DNA of 64,000 bases from Opisthorchis felineus (taxonomy: Eukaryota; Platyhelminthes; Trematoda; Opisthorchiida; Opisthorchiidae). The notes under the pieces were generated by a model, which was not told the DNA's origin, did no database searches, and saw nothing but the letters and a program-made list of their open reading frames with translations. The translations under genes were made by a program, and so were the position numbers. Location: assembly GCA_004794785.1 (NCBI GenBank), contig SJOL01006489.1:439271-503270 (forward strand), written 5' to 3'. Position 1 is the stretch's first letter. The number at the start of each line of letters is the position of its first letter. Below are positions 24,668 through 37,905 of the stretch, one piece after another.

Positions 24668-24706
24668 ATAACTAGGGAAAGTTTTCAGCAATCTTGTGAG
24701 TAGTGT
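24668..24706 (+). repeat. Terminal fragment of the hammerhead SINE
   Basis: GTTTTCAGCAATCTTGTGAG followed by TAGTGT matches the segment downstream of the hammerhead in the copies at 20.7 and 58.6 kb. It stops at the same point, after GAGTAGTGT, which helps define the end of the element. Confidence 0.6.
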
Positions 24707-27500
24707 CCCTCGATAGGAAAACCAACAGGACAATTTTGCGTAGTACCTGGTGGGGGCGGCTAAGTTGAAATGGCACACGGAAGAATGACAATGCACACAA
24801 CCGTACACAACAAGGGATATCTGATATCATGGCTATTGTACAGCCTACTCAAAAGCAACCACGATTTAGTGTGGGTGAATGTGGAACATCGATCGGAAGC
24901 AACAAGTGGTTACCGTATATTCAATGGGTGGCTAAATTACGAACGTTTTCTTGTAGAAACATCCGCGATCAAATCCAACCGCGGTTATTTATTGCTTTTT
25001 TATCGCTGCACTTCACGCCTGAAGATCGCAGCGGGTAAATGTGAAACATCATGTGAGTGTTACACGCATTTCAGAAAGAAACTTCACAGGTTATTCTCTA
25101 TTTCTTTTCAACCAATTCAAGCCATTATTCGGTGTAAACCAGGTAAGCAGCAAGGCGAATGCTTGTTACTTATCGGATCTGTCGTGAAGGATAATGACTA
25201 GTTAGCGGGAGAAATGTATTCACTCGCAATCGGATGTGTTGTACGTCAAATAAGTGGGCTGATTATTTTTTAGTTCTTTCTGAGATGAATTCTTACTGAA
25301 ACGTGCTACGAACTGTGATCCGGGGAGCCAAACTGGGGTTGGGTGTCTCCATGGTTCTAGTATTTAACGGAAACTCTAAAAGATTAGCTAAAAGCGGCTA
25401 GCTTTGAGGGGGAGTTTGCCTGGGGGCCGTCTCCTCGCCTCTAGGGAATGAAAAATATCACGTCTATTCAAGCATACGAGATTCTTCCATATTCATCGGC
25501 CTTTTCGTGGGGTGGAGGAATGCAAGCAAATGCGTAACTTTACCGCATACTTTTTGCTGATGTGGAATTCCACCGCCTGTGCTTCTGTTTGTTTCAAAAG
25601 CATTGTTCGTCTGTGGTTCTGTGGTACCGATTTCGATAGATGTATGTTCCGTGATGAAATATTGCAATTTCGAACAAATTACCGCATCGAGGTTATCATG
25701 GTTGAGATGTTAACACGCAGCGGTAATGCAAATGATTGCCCCTGTTGTTCAAACCAGTGGCTTGTGGTGAGCAGTTTGCGCCACTTACTTGGATATCATT
25801 TGCACTATTGACTGCCGATATCTTGCTCTCAGTCTCCTCTCAGCGTAACTCACGTCTGTGGAAACGCTCGAGTTGCTGTGTTAGTTAGGGCTAAAAGGCT
25901 TAGCAACGTCCCAAAGAAAATGTGAGCCGGGCCGTGCCATGGACTCAGCCGGAAAGAGCACCACTGTGGCGTGCGAAGTCTCCGAAGGGCTGAAGGTGGA
26001 AGGGTTGCTTCGGAACCGAGACGGTAGCAATCGGCTGGTCCAGTATTGATCCAGACAGAAGGAGGATTACCGTGTTTTGGGAATTATCTTCAACTCCAAA
26101 AACTTATTCTGGTCCGGACATCTGGAGACTTGTTTTGTGGAGTTTAAACTACATCGATTCTCACGTCTGTGTTGTTGCACGTCCAGTAAGCGGGGGTTTC
26201 TAATGGAATTCAGATCGTCCCCGGAGGTTGTACTTCTAGGACAACTCAGAAAGCTTAAGTCGAGTTCGGTGTAACATAGTTATTTGAGGTTCAGCATTTA
26301 ACAGAAAAGTGAACTCGTTTTTTGCAGTGTTAGAGAACAGCATATGAGTGATTACTCTGGGAGCTTGAAAAAGAAAAATTTTGGAGAAAAATGGGAGAAA
26401 TTCAGCTGCAGACAGACCGTAACCAAGTGAACAGATGAAAATTATGATTATTAACTTTCTTACAAACTCATCAGGTTGCTGAGTTAGATCATTAGGCATG
26501 ATAAAGGGAAAGGTATCCAAGTTAATTATTGGTGAAAAAATAGTGTTAAGATCAGATTCTAGGACAAAGAAGCATGGGCTGCTGACAGCTGCATCCAACC
26601 GGTGTCTGTGGTTCATAGGAGCGTAAAAATGCCGTCAAACCCATTATGAGAATTAGCTAAGGTCAATAGATGCCTTAGTTAGGATCTCATTCAATGAATG
26701 GTTTTATGTTTGTATACAGTTGCTGCGCGGAGGTTGAACAGGTAAAGATCTCGTCGGCTAAGACACAGTTAATATACGCAGGAGCGAAAAGGTTTAACCC
26801 AAGCTCAGCATGTTACTAGCACGTGCCCATTACTAAAAGTAGTAGCTTATGTAATCAATGTCTGATTGGTTCCCTGTTATGCAACTGTCAGGCAGTATGA
26901 GCTCACATGACCATATCCCCGGTCGTCCCAAGTTCTGTTTTGTCCGACAGTCACGTGAAATTCCCTGCCCTGAGGAATCAGCATACCAGAACATTACATT
27001 GTGGTTCATGCAACCAGTCGTGCGAATAGTCAACGTCGTCAACAAGCCATGTGCAGAATTTCTAACAAGAAAGTGTAAGCGTACTTTCGTTGCCTCGTTT
27101 CATTTTCTCAGTGTGGTCACCATGTCAGAATCCTGCGAACGATATCCTACTCATAACTGGTTTCTTGAACATCGACTTAACTTAGCCCCGTAACAGCATC
27201 TGCTTATCACATTCAACTGAGGAATAACGGAGGGACTGAACTCCAATTACCGTAAACGGTCGACTTGTTTCACGATACTAGTTCCGTAAGGTCCTTACGG
27301 AGACGCTCTGTTTACAAATGAAGGACCACCTAATTACCACGTTTAAGTTTCCGGAAAAATGTAAGATGCCAATCCTGAGTGCTCACCACATTTGATTATC
27401 TGTGGACCACATTATCTGGACCACATTCCACATTCGAAGACCAGAATCAATGAACTAGATGTAAATCGGTTAGAGACGAAAAAATTAGAACCGAAGGATA
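24707..27500. other. No recognised gene
   Basis: A 143-codon open frame (24770-25201, plus) and a 126-codon frame (26236-26616, minus) lack motifs and splice support. A GC-richer patch at 25.9-26.05 kb stands out in composition but has no recognised function. Confidence 0.45.
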
Positions 27501-27504
27501 TGAG

Positions 27505-27715
27505 GAACAAGAAATCCAGGTGAATTTTAGCTGAGTTTCCTTTCCACACCATCTTAATTTGCAAATGAGTGTATACTGCAGAACAGTACACTTGGGTGTT
27601 CAAGTGGGAAGCAAATGGAAATTTGGGGACTGCGTCTATCTGACGAGCTCTAAGAAGGGCGAAACCGGCAGTAGTCTGTTTGGAGTTTCCACCAACCGTC
27701 TGCTAAACACCACTT
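27505..27715 (+). mobile_element. Hammerhead SINE copy
   Basis: AATCCAGGTGAATTTTAGCT, TTTGCAAATGAGTGTATAC, TTGGGTGTTCAAGTGGG and a hammerhead at 27632-27678 follow the order of the family's right half. The left half is missing or decayed. Confidence 0.65.
27632..27678 (+). ncRNA. Hammerhead ribozyme motif, SINE type (core intact, stem III changed)
   Basis: Canonical CTGACGA at 27640-27646; stem II GCTC / GGGC (27647-27650 with 27657-27660, one G-U) around the loop TAAGAA; GAAAC at 27661-27665. The following ACCGGC departs from the ACCGGT palindrome of the other copies, replacing the U that should precede the cleavage site. Stem I pairing with AGTAGTC is poor. Together with the 20.67 kb copy it shows the ancestral ribozyme: each preserves what the other has lost. 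Confidence 0.65.
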
Positions 27716-28970
27716 CATTTGGGTATTGACTTTTATGTGGGCTCTGCATCCATATAGTAGGTTCATTCCTATGTTTTGCAAGAACCTAGAAGGCGGCGTA
27801 ATTTGACGTAATTCTGTCTCGTGGTGCCTAAAATTCTCTTATCAGGCTTTCCATGCAGCAGCTCCAAAGCTATTCTCAAGCGAGAAAGTACATTTTTTCG
27901 GAGGCGGATGTCCACGTCAGCTTTCAGCGTTCGCAGTCACAATATGCATTAGGTCTTTAGGATTCCGGTCGGTTTGACTTCAATGGTCTCATTGAATTGT
28001 AGATATTAGAAAGGATGAGTCCCTTGTAAGTCTCTCACATAGACTCAGTAGTATTGGACGTTCTAACCGTAGCGTTTACAACTGCCAAACGAAGATAATA
28101 ATGGCACCGTTCACAAACCCTTTTTATTGAATGCTATCCAGCCAGCTTTCTTAGTTCTTTTTCAAGCCAGTGAGTAACACTGCGCTTGGAGTGAACCTTA
28201 ATCTGTTATCGTTTGAGAAAAACACCGATTTCCATAAGTATTTCGCCTACTTGCCTCGACCTCCAAAATCCTCAAGCTAAATGCAGTAGAAGTTCGGCCA
28301 TATGTCTGCGCTGCAAACGGCGTCTCCACTAGACGGAAGGTTTGGATAGCTGGTTTATAAGCTGTTCGATTGTGTACTAGTACCAACCCAACCCAGATAC
28401 TGGGCATTTTTTTACCAATGGCAAACCATTCCAAAAATACAGTTCAGTGAAACGAGTAGTACAGTTTCTCTCACCAAGGTAAATCTTTAAATGAGTGAAT
28501 AAAAAAACCGTTTTACATTATCCCGTGCAAAGTGCGGTTGACACATGAAAACTAAGGACAATGGGGAGTTACCGAATAGAATAGCTCTGTAAATCATATC
28601 ACGCATCTGGCCAACAAAAAGTTTAGAATAGTATAAATGGAAGGCCAATGGTCCTCTATGGTTTGGGTAAATAACATGTGGACGACGAGTATAGTCTGAG
28701 TCATGCATTCAAGGTCTGGATAATTCACAAACCAGGATAATAGGAAATTTTATTGTTCGACGAAAAATTTGCACTTGATTCGCTTTATATGCATAGAAAT
28801 TTAGTTTCAGATCTTTTCACATTTAATGAAGTACCAACTTTTCGCGGAGTTCGTCCGTATCCCCCCAAAAATAGTTACTACAGCCTTAAACGTCTTTGCA
28901 CTTCAGTAAAAACGGCAAAACCAACCACTCCCATCCAACGAGGTGTGGACATTCTAACAACACCTTTTGG
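27716..28970. other. No recognised gene
   Basis: Only short overlapping frames (below 80 codons), no motif, no shared repeat. Confidence 0.45.
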
Positions 28971-28974
28971 CTAT

Positions 28975-29115
28975 TAACTGACGATGTACTGCAACCCAAC
29001 TGCTTGCCAACTGCCCAACTATCCACCCAACTGCCCACTGATGATGTCTCCTCGTATGGTGACGAGACGTTTGCAAGTCAATCGGCAAAAAGATACACAG
29101 CCACCTGATCAATAA
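28975..29115 (+). repeat. PLE-type repeat with hammerhead relic (lineage 2)
   Basis: Several short CAACTGC/CCCAACT units (28992-29037) lead into a hammerhead-like core at 29038 and then GTTTGCAAGTCAATCGGC. The same core and downstream GTTTGCAA..CAAT block recur at 37913, which defines a repeat family distinct from the one at 421 and 59.5 kb. Assignment to PLE terminal repeats rests on resemblance of the ribozyme (GAAACGTTT with a tiny stem III) to known PLE hammerheads. Confidence 0.5.
29031..29078 (+). ncRNA. Hammerhead motif, lineage 2, degenerate
   Basis: CTGATGA at 29038-29044, stem II GTCTCC / GGTGAC (one T-T mismatch, loop TCGTAT), then GAGAC instead of GAAAC. The A-to-G change at the invariant GAA should abolish activity. 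Stem I is also weakened. Confidence 0.5.
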
Positions 29116-30326
29116 ACAAGAGGCATCAACGGTTGGATACCACTTGATGGCGAATTTTACGTTTCTCTGGAACGAGTCATCAAACTTATCAGTTTCGATT
29201 TATTTGCGGTAGTCACAGGTGGAAAGTGACCAAACTGAAGTTGGGGGCTAAAATCTTGCACCTCTTTTATTTATCTTCGCATAATAGCTAGAAACGCGTT
29301 GGGTTCACATAAGCTTAGTGAAAAAAACCCCGAATGGTGTAACAAGACTTTGTTTTTTATTATAAGTTTTCATCCTGAATATAAGCCACTTCATGAATTA
29401 AAGTACGAAATTCACGCCCGATATACAACGAGGACTTTGTTTTTATGTGTGAAGTCGAGGGCGTGGGCTGCATACACCTTTCATACCCAGTTCCGTAGAA
29501 CAGTGGTCAAAAGTGATTATGTGTACATTCGCCGTCTTGGCACAATGTGCTTTGAGAGCACAAAAAGAAAGCAAAAACCAGAGGGCACAATATGCGCCAG
29601 CGAATATTTCTCGCTGTTTTCTCACAGCAGTCGGTGAATTTTGCAGGAATTAGGTTACTCTTCAAAAGTCGCAAACATAGTTTCGGATGCGGGGCGGTGG
29701 TGACTCGACTAAAGTGAGTAGTGAGTCTTGCTTTGCTTTGACAGGCTCAAACAATACGTCAGTTGGAACCCAAGAGTAAACATAATGTTACACAAGAACC
29801 CCACGTCGATTTTCTCATTCGGTTTAACACCAGCGAAAACACTGTCACCAGAACCTGCTTCGATCTACTTTCTGCAGTGACACCACCACAAGAGGTGACC
29901 TAAAAGTTACGAGATTGGGTGAAAATGACTGCAGTTATTAGCAGCTCCGCTTGGTGCATTTCGGCCAGTGCTCCGCGTCTAAAGTTGTGACAAAGACCTA
30001 GCTACAGTGGACACATCACAAAACCCTAAAGCGCTTAATTTCGATCATTTTCTTCTATTCAGTAGTTGTCACTGAAATGAGCATCCAAGCCTTCCATGGA
30101 AACGAATCATTAAGCCATCAATTATGGGCTGATGAATTTGGGATTCTGACCGCACCCAACCAAGAATGCTAATGTCTTTCAAAATAAGTAGCTCACATGA
30201 AGAATAATTCACAGGAGGAGCAAAACTTCCAACTGAGAAATCCTCACTCGAGAAGTCAGTAAACATGTGACCAGGTGATTTGGCCTCTGCGGCTGAAGAA
30301 CGAGTGACGCTGTGTCCTATATAAGA
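29116..30326. other. No recognised gene
   Basis: A 112-codon plus-strand frame at 29299-29637 has no recognisable domain and no splice context. Confidence 0.45.
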
Positions 30327-30480
30327 GCGCGTTAATCACACTGCTGGCCAGCCGAACTGTTAAGTGTAAAACTACTAGCCGGGAGGCCGAGGGTTCGAAA
30401 CACCCTGCTGGAGTTTTGTGAGATGCGCAACACTTTTTGGCTTTTCAACATAGCTTGGCTTCACCTACAGGAAGAAACTT
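30327..30480 (+). mobile_element. tRNA-derived SINE (family 2), second copy
   Basis: GCGCGTTAATCACACTGCTG, GCCAGCCGAACTGTTAAGTG, ACTACTAGCCGGGAGGCCGA, the B box GGGTTCGAAACACCC and GATGCGCAACAC follow the order of the 23.7 kb copy. The GTTAATCACA start is shared with the copies at 41.05 and 45.13 kb and probably marks the 5' end. Confidence 0.65.
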
Positions 30481-33400
30481 CCATTGAAATTCCCATATCT
30501 CCTCACAATACCATCAACCATCCAAACTAGCCGCTTGTGGTTTGGACACTGCAAAATTGTTCGAAGTTATCAATCCGAAAACTTGTAATAGCGTTTTCAA
30601 CTTTCAGCTAAAGGTTATTACGGACGGAGCTGGCAGAAGCTTTATTCGGTAGGTTCTTGCGCTTGTGAAGCGTAACGGAAAAATACGAAGTTCTGTTTAC
30701 ATTTGACGAGAAAAATCACAGGGCGTTTTTATATTCAACGTCTATTATTTTCAATACAACAGTGCTAAACTATGGTTTGCTCTCGGATTCAACCGCACAG
30801 CCATCCTATTGTTAATGGAGTTGCAGTCATCCGATTGAACAACAAGTCATTCTTCAGCTGCATTGGCGTCTCACGTTGATTAGCACACTGATGCCGCTCT
30901 CAGAGTTCGCCTTCATGAATACCGCTGGCTAAGGGTTACTAAACAGCAGCTTTTTCAAAGGTGATACTATATAAATGACTCCCAAACGCCACTTCAGGCA
31001 ATGAAATAAAAACAGACGCTTGATGTCCTGTCGGACCCAGAATGAATATGTAGCCCGTCTTCCACTGGCGCTTTCGAAAAATGTACCGACTCATTCGCAG
31101 CAAACAAATTATTTGCGTGGTTAATTTGGGAAACAAAAACAATAAAGCCATAGGTTTAATTACATATGAGAGATCGTGATTCCTCGGGTTTCCCCAAGGT
31201 CGATGAAAAATCCCCGGCCACCCATCACCTGTTTTGTTCTTTCAGATCTTATCAGGTACGCATGGTTTCTGGATTTGTATCAGTTCTTCTTCGTATTTGA
31301 ACACAGACTGGAGGCGAGTGAATGAAAAAACACTTACGAATTAAAATCCTGTTTACAGAAAATCCATTTGAATTTGCCATCTGTGGTACTTGCTAGCTAG
31401 GTGCATCTTAATTTGCAAGTGAGCGTTTGTCTCCATCCACATCTTGACATCTGGACTGTCATTTCGAGTGAAACACGGGGTTGTTTCCCTGCAGTTTACT
31501 CGGTTGAAGAACAGCTTAGACGTCATGGTTTATCCCCTCGTTAATACCGTTGGAATATGTAGGTGCGTCTTCGTCAAAATACATTGTGTATTCACTGATA
31601 CTGTCCACTTCTTACTCATTTATTCTTATTCATAATCGTTTATTTTTGCAAAGCACGACATCTTCTTTGTAGCGGCGTTTATTAACACCGATAGATTGAA
31701 AGTAGCTGCACACAGGAATCCTAGTCTCAAGTGGGTTGTAGTGTTTCAAGGGTCTTACTGCACTACTGGGAGTGAATTTATTTTGTTGCCTCTAGTGTTA
31801 CCAAACACCGGGCAAGATGTAGTGTTGGTTTTCAGTTGTGTGGCACTATTTAAAATGATCATGTGCTTATCCACATATCTTTCGGTATGTGCTATAGCAG
31901 GACGGCATGCGGTTGTAAGGGAATAGTCAATCGAATTTTCGTGGATAGAGCAAGTGGCAAACTTCTTCGACCTGGTGTAGTCAGCATTATTTTTACGTAT
32001 GGACTCAATTTCAATGCCTCTTAGCACATTAGAAAAGTCATTTGAACCCCAAGGAATTTTGTTGAGACTGCCTACTAAATCAAAATTACCTTCATTGCTC
32101 ATGAGTGACTTGTTCGTTGGGTTCGGCGGTTTTGTTACCGGAGTTCCACCATCACAGAAGTAATTAAACGATGGTAATCTTGTCATTCTCGGTCATCAGA
32201 AAGTATATAGACACACACAGAAACTACTGACGGATGTCTCAAGTGGCACATCCTATAGATCTGTCACCCAGCTTCAAGAATTTAGGAACAGAATTGTTAA
32301 ACTCAATGAACAGTTCAACCTGACGAATACAGGAGTCAAAAGTGCCAAGGTTCTCTGCAAGTCCTTAGAGTGCTCTTGCTGAAATCTAAGGGTTCAAATA
32401 AAAAATGATGGCACGAACTTGGGTATTCACGAAACACTGAACTATCCAATGCCAACCAACCTCCTGAGCCTGCAGTTTCCAGACATAAACGAAACACGTT
32501 AGAACAGCGCAATGAACTCTAAAACGACGGGTTTGGAGGTAATGGCAAGTTCTAAAACTCATTCACTGTCTACCATATACCACTAAACAGCTTCTTTGTA
32601 TCGATTATGGATTGCCAGTTTTTGTAAGACTCATAATAGCTTTTAGAGAAGGAGAAAATCAACAGGCAAACGATTTTTGCTGCAGCTGTACTTGATCACC
32701 CAAGTTACCGGTCAACATGACCTCTTCTACGGTTTGCCGCATGACACACGTTTACCACTTCTGGATAACAGTTGCAAGGAAACTTTGAAACAGTGGACAT
32801 TCCAATAAAACAAAGAATCTATTTCACTTACGTTGTACTGCTAAAAAAGGAATGATATGAGCATAAATAAAGGATGCTTAAGTAAAAATAAAATGATACT
32901 GGCAACAAGAAAAACGCTCGGTGAACAAGAGGTTTTGTGGATATCAGCGTGAACTAAAAGAAGTCTGTGTGCATCGTGTAAAGGATCATAGGCTGTTGAT
33001 CATTTTCATAACTGAATCGTACTGAAGCCTTGTTCAATATACTCCGCCTCAGTAGCGTTCAACACATTATTTCCAAGGCACATAAAGGAAGGCTGAGATT
33101 TTCCGGATCCAGCCATACTTTACCATAAACAATACTTTGAAGTAGCTTACTTCGTCAGCCGTTGGTCTCAGTCTTGTTTGGGACTCACAAATGGAGAAAC
33201 AGGCACTTGATAAACTTAGCCGAAGTAAAAGGTTGGTTGAAAAGATGGGTTCTAGGTGGAAGCATCTCGTCATTGTGTTTGGGCAGGGTTATCTAGTATC
33301 CAACAGAAATGGGTCCGTACAGGTCATACGCTCTAATGCTCAACACACACCGTATAGCCATTCGATCCAATTGCTCCCATTTTGGCCTGTCACAAATATA

Positions 33401-36394
33401 TCACACATACAAAAGGAGCATCTTCTGATCTTACTGTGGCAATTACCTGGTTTGTTAGAGCCACTTGCTCTTGCTTTCAAACACTGGCGCTACCAAAATT
33501 TTCTTTCGCCCGTTGTACTACTGAGCACACGAGGCAATATGTTACCCATAAAGGAACTCCTTCTGACCGGGCATCTAGCTATTTTGTTTTGTATTTTGTT
33601 CACTCTAAAAGGTTTACCAATTCATACCCTGAAGCATGGAAGTGACAGAAGTCTCGCTGCTAATTGTAGCGGATTGGAACTTTGCAAATAAACAACACAG
33701 AATCAAATCCGAATCAGGCCAGTGTCTGTCCAATGTGTAGGATGACTAAGGTCGCGTTTATTTTCAAAATGTGCATGCACTATCTGGGTGGTTTTTAGTG
33801 TGGTGCCGAGGGGAATGTTGGTAGATCAGGTTGTGTAGATAGTTGCTGTTCTGTCCGCTTAGCAGGTCAGCTTGGTTACAAGCGGTTCGTCACCTATCCA
33901 GGTGATTGTATCACTGTGTCGTAGCTTAGCGGTGAGTAAGTTTGTTGACCTACATTCTACATCGTGCTCGACGGACTTCACTGGCATGGAACCGAGTAAA
34001 TTCTTCTAATTCGGTGAACTCGACAGACTGTGAAGTGACCTTCTTCACTTTTATAAAAAATACACTGTATTGTTTCTAGAATTACCAAGAGGGACCTGGA
34101 TCGGTTACACTGGAGGAACATTTTAGTTAACATTCATTATCTAACATTGGATAATTCATGTAATCTTTTGCCCGTATTTCGCTTTCGAACAAGTCTAGTG
34201 TAACCTGACAAGTTATATCATGAATGTAATTGATCAAAGTGTATTCACCATCTTTAGGTTTGTATGCTTGCACAACTGCTACAGATGAATTCCCCCAACA
34301 GAGAGAAACAGATAGCTGGTCGTCTACGGAGCTCGTGCAAACTGACTATACTACTTAAATCCAGGAGCGAAGGCGATTTTTTCGAATTGAAAATCGAGGC
34401 AGCCTGTGTGCCGCACATTATGCTGGAGATTGTCAGCATATATCGGATAACATGTTCTCCACCAAGTCTCCGATTAAAACAGGCCCACACATTCATTATT
34501 TTATTTCTATAGACCTCGCTGTATGCCACCGTGATGGATTTGCTAAAAACAGATCCAAAAACAGATTGTCTTCCGTATACTTACATTGTCTCGTCTATCC
34601 ACTGCTCTTTAGTCAGGACATACCGCCATTGAGTTTAATCAGTATCTTTACACTTTACCAACACTTCGTGCGGTGTGGTGCGCTTTTGATAAAAGCGCTT
34701 CACCTTAGGTGATAGGTTACTTCCACAGGCATTCTGTCTGAGCACAACTGTCGGCAATTGTTTTGCCCACCTCTGGTTCCCCTGGTCGCCACCGGCCGTC
34801 TGATTCTGTGAGAAGTGAGAAAAATTCAAGCTTACTCGTTCAGCAACTCGTCTCATGACCTACACTCCTTGCTTGTCCTTGTGGAGCGTTGGCCGTCACA
34901 GGGAGGGAGCTTGTGTTGCTTACTTATGATAACGTCAGAACTCTGAAAACATCTTGTTGTCACAACCAAAGGGTTTAGATGATCTATGAACGCACATGAG
35001 CACTAAGTAGTTTGGCGGGTAAAAGTTAGCCTGAGAGCTGCCAAAACCGGTTAGAAAAACGAGAAGCAATGATGTCCGGACAATTTGTCTGATTCCCGGC
35101 TGGGGGCATTGCATAATGGGGCATAGGGAAAACCCCACTCCGGTTACTGAATCAGAATCAGTGCTTTAGTGTTCGGCTAAACAGCTGAATATTGACTTTA
35201 CCAATACACAACAGCTCAGATATTCTGCCAGGAACTGAGCAAGTGAGAGTTGGAATCGCCTGAAAGCTGTGGGGTTCTAGTGTATGAGGGAAAGTTTGAA
35301 GTTTGCACAACGGCTTGTTTAGTATAAATAATCTAAACTTCTAAACACCCCAGGTGGTTCTTGCAGAATGACCACCCTTGGTGGTCGAAAATTTGGACGG
35401 CTTCGGCTCATGAACTCGTTGTACAAGATGACTGTTCAGACCTTGCCAGTCAACAGCCACCTAACGTGTTTGTCCAAGGAAGATGGGTTCTGTGTATCAT
35501 TCTCAGTACCAGTCAGCATCAACCTTACGTATAATATTGCTCATGAAGGAAAAAACGTTTTTACATCGTGAATATTCACTCTACTAAACCCTGAGGCAGC
35601 TTTTGTCTTGATCCTCGAAGGCGCCTCGACTGAACTCGTGGTTAATACAGGTTTGTACGACTATGCTTGATTTACTTAAAGTCAGCCACTGAATGACCCA
35701 CAAGCGCTTTATGGAAGAGGCAGAAAAATGTTTTTTTAAAAACTTCATAGATTCGCGCTCAGCTCAACATTGTAGCTAACGTGTGGTCAAAGAGCTAAAC
35801 GCCGACCGTGATCGCACACAGTACAAGGAGTGAATATAGATTGTATTTTCTGCCCACTAAAGTGGTTGTTCTCAGGTCACACAACTAGCCGAATGGTGTC
35901 TTGATAGCCTAAAAATGTGCAGGCTTGAGGGTATCACGCAATATAGTAACTCTACCTACTGAACGAAGAGAAAAACTTCACACTCAATCTGTCGAAAGCT
36001 ATACGAACATCCCGTGATTTTTACTAGTAAGACTGAGCAAACCTTTGCTGTCAACATGATGTTGGCTGTCTCTTTTCTACGGCAAAACGACTAGGCTCCT
36101 GGCGTTAATTTTGTTCTTCAGGCCCTTGGTCACTCAGCATTTTCTTAGCTTGGTTCATGCTTGCTCAGTCGCCTCCCCACATTTTCTGGAGGGTTACACA
36201 TCCGACTTAGTAATGTTCCACTTATATACAAAAGATGAGACTTTATACGGCAATATTTAAAAAGCATGTTAGAATGACTTTTCGTATTGTGGGAGTTTTT
36301 TGGACATTGGAAGTTGTCCATAGTATGAATTGTGAGGTTTGTTACAGTCACTTCCTCCTGGTGGTATTGTATGATTGGTGTTGTGTGTTAGCAG
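30481..36394. other. Long stretch with no recognised gene
   Basis: The longest frames are 166 codons at 33191-33691 (plus) and 143 codons at 31755-32186 (minus); neither shows a domain, repeat or splice context. A scrap of hammerhead SINE (TTTGCAAGTGAGCG) is visible near 31412. A perfect palindrome GCGCTTTTGATAAAAGCGC lies at 34680-34698. Confidence 0.45.
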
Positions 36395-36500
36395 AACCAC
36401 CGCGCCGCAAGCGAACACAGAAGGAGAAATGGAAATTGTACCGAAACAAGGGAAGGGAAGATGGAAATCTAGCGAAATGAAGCAAGCCCTGTTTGACGGC
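36395..36500 (+). CDS. Possible internal exon of an unidentified gene
   Basis: A pyrimidine/TG-rich tract ending in TTAGCAG precedes 36395, and a strong donor GTGAGT starts at 36501. The open frame reads TTAPQANTEGEMEIVPKQGK then GRWKSSEMKQALFDG. The last part resembles the first helix of a pipsqueak-type helix-turn-helix domain (pattern RW...M..AL..V). The rest of such a domain would lie beyond the assembly gap 9 bases after the donor. It is 3 kb upstream of the CAS start codon on the same strand, but nothing shows that the two belong together. Low-confidence call. Confidence 0.3.
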
Positions 36501-36514
36501 GTGAGTATGCCAGA

Positions 36515-36546
36515 NNNNNNNNNNNNNNNNNNNNNNNNNNNNNNNN
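36515..36546. other. Assembly gap (32 N)
   Basis: A run of N, immediately followed by a TA microsatellite that probably caused the break. Confidence 0.99.
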
Positions 36547-36552
36547 TAGAGC

Positions 36553-36581
<29 letters not shown>
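36553..36581. repeat. (TA)n microsatellite
   Basis: About 14 uninterrupted TA units adjoin the gap; the true length is unknown. Confidence 0.95.
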
Positions 36582-36583
<2 letters not shown>

Positions 36584-37905
36584 ATGCGCTTATCTGACAG
36601 ACTGCATTTAATGAAGATGAAAGTTCCGAAGACAGGTAACAGGAGAGCCTGGATTTTACCGTATTTTTTTGAATTGTGAATTGATATATCTTATTATATT
36701 CTGTTTGTGTGTATTTCCTGTATACATCCTCGAGTGACCCGCACTAAGGCTACGGACATTCCGGAGTGCTAAGTCTACAAAGGTGCTGCAGGTAACTGTC
36801 GACGACCATACTTATACAGGCCTAGCTGAATGATGACCAGCACTATCTTGCCATACGTGCGTGTCTATGGAAGCCTCCTGAGTGGTGCTCGCCACCAGAT
36901 GAACCTGTTCATGAGCTGTGATGCTCAACTTCTCAATTTTACTCACTTGAGTTAGCAGGTATGGCCCACCAGTTGGGCCTGGAGCTTCCTTTAGAAGTGC
37001 TTCCTCTTGTACACACTCCGGTCTCGTTCCCTCGGGTTCACACTGGGTACAAGGCGTAACGATGTTTACACATGCATCTCAGAGAAAACCCTATATGGCA
37101 TTACCCCGTGTGCACAGGTGTCCGAGGTTCGATGTGACAGGGTAACCCGGAAACGGATGCCGGTCCACCATTTCTGTCGCTGCTATAAATGAGTGCCCTT
37201 ATAAGGGGGTGTTGTTCTTACGTCGAATTAAACACGAAAAATTAGAACAAATCCTCAGCCCGCTACAAAATTCAATACCAGAAGCTTAACCATGGTCACT
37301 CGACTCAACACGTCCCTATTGTCGTTTTACGCTGCACGTGAACCTCCGTTGGCGCTCAATATTCACACAATGGAATTGAATTTTCGAAAGCTACGATGTG
37401 TCTCTGATGGACTAAAACAGACAGGCAATTGAGTTCAGAATACCTGTCCAAACTTTTGAGCCCCATCTAGGCATCGCGGGATACCAGTGACGCTAGGAAA
37501 GCATTCCACCAGAAGTTTTCCGCCAGAGATATGATTGTTTCAGTGAACAATGAAATTTGGTGGGCTGTGAAAATATGAGCATAGATTAGGGTGGTTTTTG
37601 GATTGAGCACATACGCAACAAAGTGCAACATTTTGGCGTAAAATGTTTTATTCCACTCGCAAAGGTTTTGCAACTAAGAGCATTGTGCGACCAAGGAGCC
37701 CCCCTCTGTTGAACCGCGCCTCTGTGTTTGATTGTAGGGTAGTGCGCGCACACAAGACGTGTGACGACATACGATAGGGCGCACCCTTAAAACTGTGACG
37801 TTTTGCGGCACGGTAAGCTTCCGTCAACTACTATTTGCTTACAACCCTTCAGTCTGTTGGCGATGCTGCGGAATAAAGATAGCTCAAGTGAGTTGACTTA
37901 CTCAA
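36582..37905. other. No recognised gene
   Basis: Only short frames without motifs. The last 200 bases may belong to the repeat that carries the hammerhead at 37913. Confidence 0.45.

Noticed and set aside
24770..25201. 143-codon plus-strand open frame
   Set aside because: No recognisable motif, and a second frame overlaps it. It starts just after a SINE fragment. Length alone is not evidence in 64 kb.
31755..32186. 143-codon minus-strand open frame
   Set aside because: Protein-like in places, but without a family match, consensus splice sites or a conserved neighbour.
33191..33691. 166-codon plus-strand open frame
   Set aside because: No domain, no splice or promoter context, overlapping frames in other phases, and a composition (leucine/histidine runs) like other chance frames here.
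34680..34698. Perfect palindrome GCGCTTTTGATAAAAGCGC as a hammerhead or regulatory hairpin
   Set aside because: Stem resembles PLE stem II, but neither CTGANGA nor GAAAC flanks it; a chance hairpin is the simpler reading.
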